Shown: positions 51,645 to 59,331 of the stretch, in pieces
How the letters are laid out: the number at the start of each line of letters is the position of its first letter
How positions within the stretch are numbered: position 1 is the stretch's first letter
Notes under the pieces: model-generated
Seen by the model: only the letters and a program-made list of their open reading frames with translations
Database searches by the model: none
What the model was told of the DNA's origin: nothing
Translations under genes and position numbers: made by a program
NCBI GenBank assembly: GCA_963770645.1
Contig: CAVYQL010000005.1
Location: 253,388 to 317,387 of the forward strand
Source of the DNA: Bog-473 sp963770645
Lineage (GTDB): Bacteria; Actinomycetota; Acidimicrobiia; Acidimicrobiales; RAAP-2
Direction of reading: 5' to 3'
DNA: 64,000 nucleotides

Positions 51645-53853
51645 CAGCCACATTCTCTACCGTCACCGCGCCGTCGACCGCCAACGGCACCGTCGCCGGC
51701 GCCACGCGAAGGTCCCGAGCCGGGGGCGAGACGACGGGGTCGCCGCGGAACGCATCGGGTTTCACGAGCCGGCCGATCCCCGGCACGACGAGGGCGATGA
51801 CCGCCGTGGCCAGCACGAACCACCAGTTCCCCATGACCTTGGTCAGGACGAGGAGATACGCCACCACCTCCGCCGCCACCCCGAGGGCCAGCACGCTCTT
51901 CACGCGCCACAGCGGGCGGTAGCTGGCCACGATCTGCGGCACGGCACCGCTCGGGTTCCGACCCAGGCTGATGCCGACGAGGGCCGGCGCCACCAGGGAC
52001 AGGTTGGCCAGGAAGGTCCAGGGCCCGCCGCCGCCGTGGTCAGTGCTCAGGTTCGTGAACGTACTCGTGAGAGCGTTGAACGCCGTTCCGGCCAGGACGC
52101 CGCCCATGAGGGCGCCGGCGACGCTGCCGATGCCGCCGACAACCGTCAGCATCACGAGGGCCAGGCTGATGAAGATGATGTAGGTGTTGGCCGTGACGCT
52201 CACCGAGGCCGCGGAGAGCAGCACGCCACCGACGGCGGCGATGGCCGCCGAGAGCATGAACACCGACAGCTTCAACTTCACCAGGTTCTGGCCGAGGGTG
52301 GCAGCGGCGGCGGGGCTGTCCTTCATGGCGGTGAGACGCCGCCCGTAACTGCTGCGACGCAGCGCGATGAGACCGATGCCGATGAGGACGAAGATGAGGA
52401 CCGAGGTGGTGAGGAACGTCTTGGTCGAGCTGAGGTCGATGGGCCCCAGCTTGGGCGGCGGGATCTGGAGCGCGCCGTTGGGGAAGATCGAGAAGTGGAA
52501 GTGGAAGATAGGCAGGATGTGGGGCGCGATGTCGTTGAGGATCATGTCGGAGACGAAGACCCCGAAGGCGAGGGTGGCCAGGGCCAGGTAGAGGCCGCGC
52601 AGACGCAGGGCCGGCAGGGCGATGAGCCCACCGACCACCGCGGTCACGACGACGGCGAGAAAGAGGCCCCACAACGTGATCCTCTGATCTACCCCCGTGC
52701 CCGAGAGACCCAGGTGGAACACGATGATGGTGGCGATGGCGCCGAACGAAACCGGGGCCAGGTTGATCTCACCGGCGTAGCCGGTGAGCAAGGTGAGTGA
52801 CAGAGCGATGATGGCGTACGTGATGCCGAGGGTGAGGGTCGACATGTCGGCGCTGCCCATGATCTGCTCGAGCGCCAACACGATGAGCACGAGGATCAGA
52901 CCCCAGGTGGCGGCCGACCGCACGGTCGGCACGGTGAAGCGCTCTCGCGTGCGCAGCAGCGTGGCGCCGCGCAAGCGGTCTTGCGGCAACACCAGCAAGA
53001 CTACGAAGAGCACGATCATCGGCAGAGCGATCCGGAAGTCCGACGCCCAGGACCACGTGTCCGGGAAGTAGCCCAGCACATACGTCGTCGACAAGCCGAG
53101 GAAGAGGGCTCCGCCAAAGGTGGCCCAGATGCTCCGGAGGCGCCCGAACATGGCGGCGGCGATGGAGTCCAGCACGAGGAGGGTCAGCACGTGGACGTCG
53201 AGGGTGCCGCCCACGATGGGGGTGATCAGGATACCTGCCAGCGCGGCCAACACGGCGCCGAGGGCCCACGAGAACGCAGCCAGCCGTTCGGGCCGCCCGC
53301 CGTTGAGCTGAAGGAGCGCCGGGTTGTCGACGACCGCCCGCATGGCCACCCCGGTGCGGGTGCTCTTGAAGAGCAGGCGGATGCCCACCGCGATGAGCAC
53401 GCCGCAGCCGAGGGCAATCGCCTCGTGATCGGTGACGTACACCCCGAGGAACTTGAACTTCGCCGCGTTGCCGAAGAACAGGTCGTCGGTCCGGGGCACT
53501 CCGGGGTTCCAGATCCACTGAGCCAGCGCGATCAGGCCCAGCATGATGCCGATGGTCACGACGATCTTGGTGACGTCGGCGGTGTTTCGCAGCCCGCGCA
53601 TGATGCCGCCGTAAAGGACGATGCCCAACAAGGGTGCCAGCACCGCGAGCACGGTGAAGAGCGCCAGCGGCGCCGGCCAGTTCCAGCCGAAGCGGAATTG
53701 CCAGTAGGTGAACGCCGCCAGCATGGCCATGGCGCCCTGGGCAAAGTTGAAGATGCCCGAGGTCGTGTAGGTGAGGACCAGTCCCGAGGCCGCGATCCCA
53801 TAGACCGCGCCGGTGACCAGGCCGAGGATGGTGTATTCGAGGAACAGGTGCAT
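51631..53853 (-). CDS. Fused LivH-LivM permease
   Basis: The 740-residue product joins two normally separate permeases. Residues about 1-290 are LivH-like, with TSGIFNFAQGAMAMLAAF. Residues about 330-640 are LivM-like, with GYAGEINLAPVSFGAIA and LRLRGLYLALATLAFG. A further membrane pair and a cytosolic tail follow (about 645-740). It should form the whole translocation path. Such fusions occur in actinobacteria. The ligand cannot be assigned to amino acids with certainty; amides, urea or aromatic compounds are alternatives. Confidence 0.9.
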   Translation of the reverse strand: MHLFLEYTILGLVTGAVYGIAASGLVLTYTTSGIFNFAQGAMAMLAAFTYWQFRFGWNWPAPLALFTVLAVLAPLLGIVLYGGIMRGLRNTADVTKIVVTIGIMLGLIALAQWIWNPGVPRTDDLFFGNAAKFKFLGVYVTDHEAIALGCGVLIAVGIRLLFKSTRTGVAMRAVVDNPALLQLNGGRPERLAAFSWALGAVLAALAGILITPIVGGTLDVHVLTLLVLDSIAAAMFGRLRSIWATFGGALFLGLSTTYVLGYFPDTWSWASDFRIALPMIVLFVVLLVLPQDRLRGATLLRTRERFTVPTVRSAATWGLILVLIVLALEQIMGSADMSTLTLGITYAIIALSLTLLTGYAGEINLAPVSFGAIATIIVFHLGLSGTGVDQRITLWGLFLAVVVTAVVGGLIALPALRLRGLYLALATLAFGVFVSDMILNDIAPHILPIFHFHFSIFPNGALQIPPPKLGPIDLSSTKTFLTTSVLIFVLIGIGLIALRRSSYGRRLTAMKDSPAAAATLGQNLVKLKLSVFMLSAAIAAVGGVLLSAASVSVTANTYIIFISLALVMLTVVGGIGSVAGALMGGVLAGTAFNALTSTFTNLSTDHGGGGPWTFLANLSLVAPALVGISLGRNPSGAVPQIVASYRPLWRVKSVLALGVAAEVVAYLLVLTKVMGNWWFVLATAVIALVVPGIGRLVKPDAFRGDPVVSPPARDLRVAPATVPLAVDGAVTVENVADVRP

Positions 53854-53912
53854 GGCCGGGGCTCCCGCCTCTCGCTCAGGTCACGTCAGGGGCGAGCCAA
53901 GGCGTTGCGCGC

Positions 53913-55304
53913 TCATCCCTGAGGCTTGATGACCGAAGGCGTCACGTACTCGGTCGCGTAACCCTGGGCGTTGAGGGGGGTGCCGATGATGGACGCCCCG
54001 GAGTTCGGGACGACGTACTTCGATGAGCAGTCGAAGGTCCCGAGCTTCTTCGGGTAGGCCTGCACCCACTTGGTGCCGTCGAGCTTCATGAGGACGCCGC
54101 AGTCCGGCGGGATGTTCTTGGCCGGGTTACCCGACGCGTTGAGCCCGCCTCCCGTCCAGGTGGTCACCGTCGAGAGTTTGTTGATCATGCACTGGCGGGT
54201 GAGCGTCGAGCCGCACGCCTTGGCCTCGGTGGCCCACAGCAGGAAGGAGGATGTCGCCTGCTCGCCCAGCTGCGAGGTCAGGCCCCCGTACTTCTTCACG
54301 ATGGCCAGGTACTGAGCGACGGCCGGCACGACCTTGGCCGCCTCGAGAGGTTCGTAGGAGATGCGGACGTAGACGTTGTTGGCCAGGCCGTCGGTGTTCC
54401 ACTGCGCGAACGCCGCCGTGTAGGCGCCGGAGTCCATGACCCAGATCGGGTCGTAACCGAGCTGGTTCTCCGCCTCGAAGGCGCCGTAGAGCGTTGGCCC
54501 CGGCGTGGCGTCGTTGAAGATGATCTGCGCGCCACAGCTCTGCAGCTTCTGTATGAACGGCGTGTAGTTCGCCTCACCGTTGTAGTCGATGTTCACGCTG
54601 CAGCCCGGAAGGAACTTCCAACCCGCCTCGGTGTAGGCCTGGACAGCCTTGGCGGTGGACGACTCCTGGGTGGAGAGGGTGGAGTCGTAGACGCCGACGT
54701 GCTTGGTCTTCGATCCGAAGAGCTTTTCTGCTTGATACGCGCTGGACACCGGGCTGGCGTTGGCCGGGTTCGGCGACGCCTGGTACATCTCGTACGCGTT
54801 CGCCACCACCGGAGCGACGGTGAAGCCAGGAACGGAGGCCAGGTTGCAGCCCAGGCGAGTCTGCTCGGCCAGGCCGTCGAGTGCGAAACCCTCGCCGACC
54901 AGCATGAAGTCCTGCTTGCAGGCCTGCGTCATCGCGGAGCCGACGTTGGTGACCGCGGCATCGTAGTAGTTCCCGACGATCTTGCGACCATTGATGCCAC
55001 CCTGCGCGTCACACCAGGCGATCATGTCCTTGACCGCATCGCCCATCTCCTGGTCGAGACCGGGGAGGCCGGAGAAGCCACGGTCGTCGCCGTACGCGAG
55101 GTTGATCGTCGAGTTCGTGACGCCCTGATCGGTGGCGCCGGTGGCGTGTCCCTTGCCGCAGGGCGAGGGGAGCGTGCCGAATTTGGTTGTCGAGATGCCA
55201 GATGATGCGCCGCTCACCGAGGGCGCAACTACTACCCCTGTCGCGGTCAACGCAGTGAGCAACAGCGCCAACCCTGCGGCTCGCATGCCAGTGGTCCTCA
55301 TCAT
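53913..55304 (-). CDS. Periplasmic-binding protein of the Liv family
   Basis: From the ATG at 55304 the product has 463 residues, with a signal (about 1-33) and a type I periplasmic-binding fold: GVTNSTINLAYGDDRG, MIAWCDAQGGINGRKI and FGSKTKHVGVYDS. Several cysteines may form disulfides. It should bind the substrate of the fused LivHM permease, whose gene starts 59 bases downstream. The 190 bases before it probably hold the operon promoter. Confidence 0.88.
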   Translation of the reverse strand: MMRTTGMRAAGLALLLTALTATGVVVAPSVSGASSGISTTKFGTLPSPCGKGHATGATDQGVTNSTINLAYGDDRGFSGLPGLDQEMGDAVKDMIAWCDAQGGINGRKIVGNYYDAAVTNVGSAMTQACKQDFMLVGEGFALDGLAEQTRLGCNLASVPGFTVAPVVANAYEMYQASPNPANASPVSSAYQAEKLFGSKTKHVGVYDSTLSTQESSTAKAVQAYTEAGWKFLPGCSVNIDYNGEANYTPFIQKLQSCGAQIIFNDATPGPTLYGAFEAENQLGYDPIWVMDSGAYTAAFAQWNTDGLANNVYVRISYEPLEAAKVVPAVAQYLAIVKKYGGLTSQLGEQATSSFLLWATEAKACGSTLTRQCMINKLSTVTTWTGGGLNASGNPAKNIPPDCGVLMKLDGTKWVQAYPKKLGTFDCSSKYVVPNSGASIIGTPLNAQGYATEYVTPSVIKPQG

Positions 55305-55496
55305 GGTCAACCCCCCGGACGACTCTGGAACCTACGGTCGTTCCAGGGTTCGCCCGCGACACTCTAGAACAGGTTCTCGTTTAGCCGAGGACACTAGCAA
55401 CCCAGTGTGCGGAGTTCTCTGCGGCGCCGAAGCGGTCGGCTTTCTGGGAGCCCAGCTCCGGGGGACGCTGCCCGCGGTGGGTCTTCGCGTCCACCC

Positions 55497-56759
55497 CTAT
55501 CCCGCGCCCGCGGTCTCGATGTCGTAGCAGGTGATGTAGTCCGCGAAGTCGGCCGCCAGGGCGGCGTAGGTCCAGCCGAAGTCAGCCGGATCGTAGCGAT
55601 GGCGCCCGAAGGCGTCCTGCGGACGTTGCTCGAGGAAGGCCTGCATGCGACGGGCGTGCAGCGGTCCCACCTCCTCCCCGTGGTGCCGGTAGAGCCGACG
55701 GACGCTCTCGACGGGATCCGCCATCAGCGCGTCGTAGTGGAGGTGCTGGCACCAGCCCTCCTCGGCCCGCACGTCGAAGGACATCGCGGAGCGGAGTGCG
55801 AACGCACACTTGCGCTTCCACTCCTCGGCGGTTGGACGCGGGTCGCGCCGGCTCGTCAGCAAACGCTGGCTGGCGTTGGCCAGGCTGGCCAACGATGTCA
55901 CAACGGGGCCAGGGTCGCGATGCGTCCAAATGACGCGTGCGTCGGGATAGGCCGTCAGCATCGCGTCGAGGTGCCACAGGTGGTTCGGAGTCTTGAGGAT
56001 CCACCGCTCCGTCGGTTGGCGCGACTGCAGGGTCTGGAGGGTCAGGCGGTGCTGGGCGTAGGCGGGGGCCATGTCGGTCTTCTCCAGCCAGCGTGCGTAG
56101 GTGGGCACGTGTGCCTGTGTCTCGAGCGCCAGGGTGCGCACGTCGTACATGAAAAGCGACACGCATTCCTCGGCCAGGGTGGCCCCGAAGGGATGCATGG
56201 CCTTGAGCGGCGGGTTGAGCTTCATCAACCCCTCGAGGTCCTTGGCGGAGCGGGCGATCCGAGGGTCCTCCGCCGCATCCTCGATCGAGGCCGGGGGGAT
56301 GGGACGGGCGGCTTCCCACTGCAGCAGGGGCCGGGCGACCGGATCGAGCCCCAGCAAGTTGGACAGGAGGCTGGTACCGGTCCGCGGCAGCCCGACGATG
56401 ATCCACGGGCTCTGGATCGACTCCTGGCGCACCTCTGGGTGCTCGAGGGACCACCGGTACAGATCGATGCGGTTCGACAGCGCTGACGAGAGCATCTTCG
56501 ACACGAGGACGCGACCGAAGGCGGTCAGCTCGGCCTCGTCCTCACAGGAGCGGAGGAATACGTCAAGGGGTTCGCGGAACGAGTCGCTCCCGAAGTCGTC
56601 CGAGCCAGCCGACTTGGCGGCAGCCTTGATGACCGACGAAGAGTTGAGCGCGGGCAACTCGATCCCGGCGCGCTGCAATTTGCCGCCCACCCAGTTGAAG
56701 GCACGAAGCGGCCGGCTGCGCAACTCGGCGTCGCCCCACGTGTACTCCAGATCACTCAT
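55497..56759 (-). CDS. Sulfotransferase family protein
   Basis: The 420-residue product has the PAPS 5'-phosphosulfate loop GLPRTGTSLLSNLL (from residue 123) and the 3'-phosphate region with VIWTHRDPGPVVTSLASL. This is the Sulfotransfer_3-like family frequent in mycobacteria and Acidimicrobiia. It should move sulfate from PAPS to a lipid or small acceptor, unknown here. Its ATG overlaps the stop of the upstream oxidoreductase gene, so they are co-translated. Confidence 0.88.
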   Translation of the reverse strand: MSDLEYTWGDAELRSRPLRAFNWVGGKLQRAGIELPALNSSSVIKAAAKSAGSDDFGSDSFREPLDVFLRSCEDEAELTAFGRVLVSKMLSSALSNRIDLYRWSLEHPEVRQESIQSPWIIVGLPRTGTSLLSNLLGLDPVARPLLQWEAARPIPPASIEDAAEDPRIARSAKDLEGLMKLNPPLKAMHPFGATLAEECVSLFMYDVRTLALETQAHVPTYARWLEKTDMAPAYAQHRLTLQTLQSRQPTERWILKTPNHLWHLDAMLTAYPDARVIWTHRDPGPVVTSLASLANASQRLLTSRRDPRPTAEEWKRKCAFALRSAMSFDVRAEEGWCQHLHYDALMADPVESVRRLYRHHGEEVGPLHARRMQAFLEQRPQDAFGRHRYDPADFGWTYAALAADFADYITCYDIETAGAG

Positions 56760-57814
56760 TCGTCGGTGGCGGTCGCCGTGCCGGCGTCGACCTCGACGAC
56801 GGTGCGGCCGAGGGAGCGGCGAGCCTCGTGCTCGTCGAGGGCGCGGCCCGCTTCCTCCATGGTCACCCGCCGACCGATCACGGGCCGGATCTTCCCGTCT
56901 GACGCGAGTCGCAAGAGGTCGGCATGAATCGCGTCGGCCACGTCGCGCCCGAAGGGGTTAAAGCCGAACCGCCGCATCCCGGGATCGACCGTGTCGGCCC
57001 AGGCCACCATCACGGCCACGATGTCGATGTTGCCGATGCATGCCATCCGCAGCGGACGCCCGGTCATGCCGTTGGCGTCGTCGTCGGCGAAACCCACGGC
57101 CAGATAGCGCCCGTTGTGGGCAGTGCACCGCCATGAGCGCTCGGCGAAATCGCCCCCCGTCAAGTCGTAGACGACGTCCGCTCCGGCGTCACCGGTTGCC
57201 TCGAGGACCGCCTCGACGAAGTCCTCCGCGGCGTGATCGACGACGAGATCTGCACCGAGCGAGGTGCACAGGGCCCCCTTCTCGGGGCCGCCAGCCACGG
57301 CGATGACGCGGGCACCGGACGCCTTGCCAAGCTGGATGCCCGCAGTGCCCAGGCCGCTGGCCCCCGAATGAACCACCAGGGTCTCGCCGGCCTGGAGCCG
57401 TCCCCGTTTGAAGAGCGCGAGATGTGACGTCTGGAACGTGAGCAAGAACGCCGTCGCCTCGGCATCGTCGAAGCCCGGGGGAGCGTCGAAGACCGAGATG
57501 GTGTCGGCGATGGCGTACTCGGCGATGCCCCCGAGCGCATTCTTGGTGATGGCGACGACGCGCTCGCCCAGCCAGGCTTCGGCGCCGGGCCCGACGGCGT
57601 CGACCACGCCGCACACGTCCATTCCCAGCGTGAAGGGCGGCGGTGTGGGCACCGAGACCAGGTTGCCCCGGCAACGGTCGATGTCGTTGAAGTTCAGGGA
57701 AGCCGCGTGCACCGCCACCCGGACCTGGTTCGGCCCGGGCTCGGGACGCTCGATCGTGCGCACCGCGAGCACCTCCCCGGGCGAGCCGTGCTCGGTGACC
57801 TGTACCGCTCTCAT
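56756..57814 (-). CDS. Zinc-independent MDR oxidoreductase (NADPH:quinone reductase-like)
   Basis: I take the ATG at 57814 (MRAVQVTEHG), giving 352 residues; GTG codons at 57823 and 57838 are alternatives. It has the GroES-like domain (HAASLNFNDIDRC) and a Rossmann fold with VHSGASGLGTAGIQLGK. Catalytic zinc ligands are absent. It should reduce quinones or enones with NADPH. The four-base overlap with the sulfotransferase gene suggests a shared pathway, perhaps modification of one lipid or xenobiotic. Confidence 0.88.
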   Translation of the reverse strand: MRAVQVTEHGSPGEVLAVRTIERPEPGPNQVRVAVHAASLNFNDIDRCRGNLVSVPTPPPFTLGMDVCGVVDAVGPGAEAWLGERVVAITKNALGGIAEYAIADTISVFDAPPGFDDAEATAFLLTFQTSHLALFKRGRLQAGETLVVHSGASGLGTAGIQLGKASGARVIAVAGGPEKGALCTSLGADLVVDHAAEDFVEAVLEATGDAGADVVYDLTGGDFAERSWRCTAHNGRYLAVGFADDDANGMTGRPLRMACIGNIDIVAVMVAWADTVDPGMRRFGFNPFGRDVADAIHADLLRLASDGKIRPVIGRRVTMEEAGRALDEHEARRSLGRTVVEVDAGTATATDE

Positions 57815-57961
57815 ATCTGCCACGTGCCCTCCCTCCACCCCCGCCCCGGGTCGTCCTCACGGTGGCGACTGAAACCCCCAGGGGCGCAGCGAGGTTACCT
57901 GGCTCGCGGAGTTGGGCAGTCCCTTCCTCGACGGCACGCAACCACCCGTCGGTCCGCGCGC

Positions 57962-58363
57962 TCAGCCGGCGACGAAACTGAAGCGCACGCGTCGCCACGG
58001 GTTGTCGACGTTGAGGTCGACCAGCACCAGGGACTGCCATGTGCCCAACGCCACCCGGCCCTCGATCACGGGAAGGGTGACGGAGGGGCTCACGAGGACG
58101 GGAAGGAGGTGGTCCGCACCGTGCCCGGCCGAACCGTGGGCATGACGGTACCGGTCGTCTCGCGGCAGGATCCGCTCGAGGGCGGCAAGAAGATCGGATT
58201 CGGAACCCGACCCCGTCTCCATGAGGGCCAGGCCGGCCGTGGCATGGGGGACGAACGCGTTCACGAGGCCATCGCCGCGGCCGGCGCAGAACTGCGCCAG
58301 TTCGGTGGTGAGATCGACGATTCGCGAGCTCGAGGCGTTTATGTCGAGTTCTCGGGTGTCCAT
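57962..58363 (-). CDS. YjbQ/UPF0047 family protein
   Basis: The 133-residue product carries VPHATAGLALMETGS (about 38-52), HGSAGHGADHLLPVLVSPSV (about 75-94) and LGTWQSLVLVDLN, all typical of UPF0047. Members bind metal through the conserved His and can replace thiamine-phosphate synthase activity weakly. The true role is unknown. It is a short single-domain protein. Confidence 0.9.
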   Translation of the reverse strand: MDTRELDINASSSRIVDLTTELAQFCAGRGDGLVNAFVPHATAGLALMETGSGSESDLLAALERILPRDDRYRHAHGSAGHGADHLLPVLVSPSVTLPVIEGRVALGTWQSLVLVDLNVDNPWRRVRFSFVAG

Positions 58364-58403
58364 GCGCTGCGAATTCCCCTCGCCCGGTCCTCGGCGAGGC
58401 CGG

Positions 58404-58646
58404 TCAGACGGCCGACGGCTGCCGTTTGGCCTCGAGGAGGCCGACGCCGGCCGTCGACACGGACACCACGCTGCGATTGTCCGCGTCGCGGGAGCGCACG
58501 AGGAGGCCGCGCTGGTTCGCCTCCTCCCACACCGGCAGACGCGGACACGACGTACGCCAGGCTTCCATGACCTCGTCGTAGGGCCTGGTCGCCGGTCCGA
58601 TCCACTCGAGAAGATCGAGAATCAGGCTGTCGACGGTGTCGGGCAT
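58404..58646 (-). CDS. Small hypothetical protein, possible winged helix
   Basis: The 80-residue product (MPDTVDSLILDLLEWIGPAT) has a helix-turn-helix-like centre (DEVMEAWRTSCPRLPVWEEANQRGLL) followed by a strand pair. It could be a DNA-binding or adaptor domain. No partner is evident. It lies 40 bases upstream of the YjbQ gene on the same strand, so it may lead that operon. Confidence 0.6.
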   Translation of the reverse strand: MPDTVDSLILDLLEWIGPATRPYDEVMEAWRTSCPRLPVWEEANQRGLLVRSRDADNRSVVSVSTAGVGLLEAKRQPSAV

Positions 58647-58746
58647 GGCACTCCAACGTCTCTCGGGTCATTGGCCGTGGTACGCGCACACATCCTACCG
58701 AGAGGAAATCCACGTTTCGGTAGCCCGCTGAACCTACGCTCCGTCT

Positions 58747-59322
58747 ATGCCCAGGCCGTTGCCCGTGCGACGCGCTGTGCCTCTCCTGTTGACGGCGGCC
58801 GCCCTCCTGGCGTCGTGCTCGAGTGGGTCGCCGTCGACGACGACGACCTCGTCGACCGCCAGCGCGACATCGTCTGCTCCCGGGTCCACCAGCACCTCCA
58901 CATCACCTCCGGCAAAGTCGACCACCACCTCGACTGCGTCGGCGACGAGCGCGACGTTGGTGCCACAGACACCGACAGGGACGGAATTCCTCTCGCCCTC
59001 CAAGAACATCAGCTGCGAGATCGACTACAACTTCGGTCCGAGCTCGTTGACATCGACGTTGTGCCTCACGATCTCGCCGCCGAGATCCGCCAGTCTCGAA
59101 AAAGACGGCAGTTTGACGGAATGCACCGGCGGCCAGTGCCTGTCCAACGCGGGGGTCGACACGCCCACATTGCAGTACGGGCAATCGATCACGCTCGGCC
59201 CTTTCACGTGTGCGTCCTCGACGGCCGGCGTGAAGTGCACGCTCGGCAACGGCGACGGCTTCCAGATCTCGACGTCGGCCATCACAGCGCTCGGCAACGC
59301 GAAGGTGACCTCCGCCGGCTAG
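58747..59322 (+). CDS. Putative lipoprotein with a Ser/Thr-rich linker
   Basis: The 191-residue product has a signal with lipobox LLASC (residues 19-23), then a long Ser/Thr-rich stretch (24-70) and a domain with FLSPSKNISCEI, a motif of small actinobacterial secreted proteins (DUF6636-like). Several Cys are likely disulfide-bonded. A TACGCT hexamer lies six bases before the ATG, suggesting a leaderless mRNA. It is convergent with the GH92 gene. Confidence 0.75.
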   Translation: MPRPLPVRRAVPLLLTAAALLASCSSGSPSTTTTSSTASATSSAPGSTSTSTSPPAKSTTTSTASATSATLVPQTPTGTEFLSPSKNISCEIDYNFGPSSLTSTLCLTISPPRSASLEKDGSLTECTGGQCLSNAGVDTPTLQYGQSITLGPFTCASSTAGVKCTLGNGDGFQISTSAITALGNAKVTSAG

Positions 59323-59331
59323 GAGAGGCCG

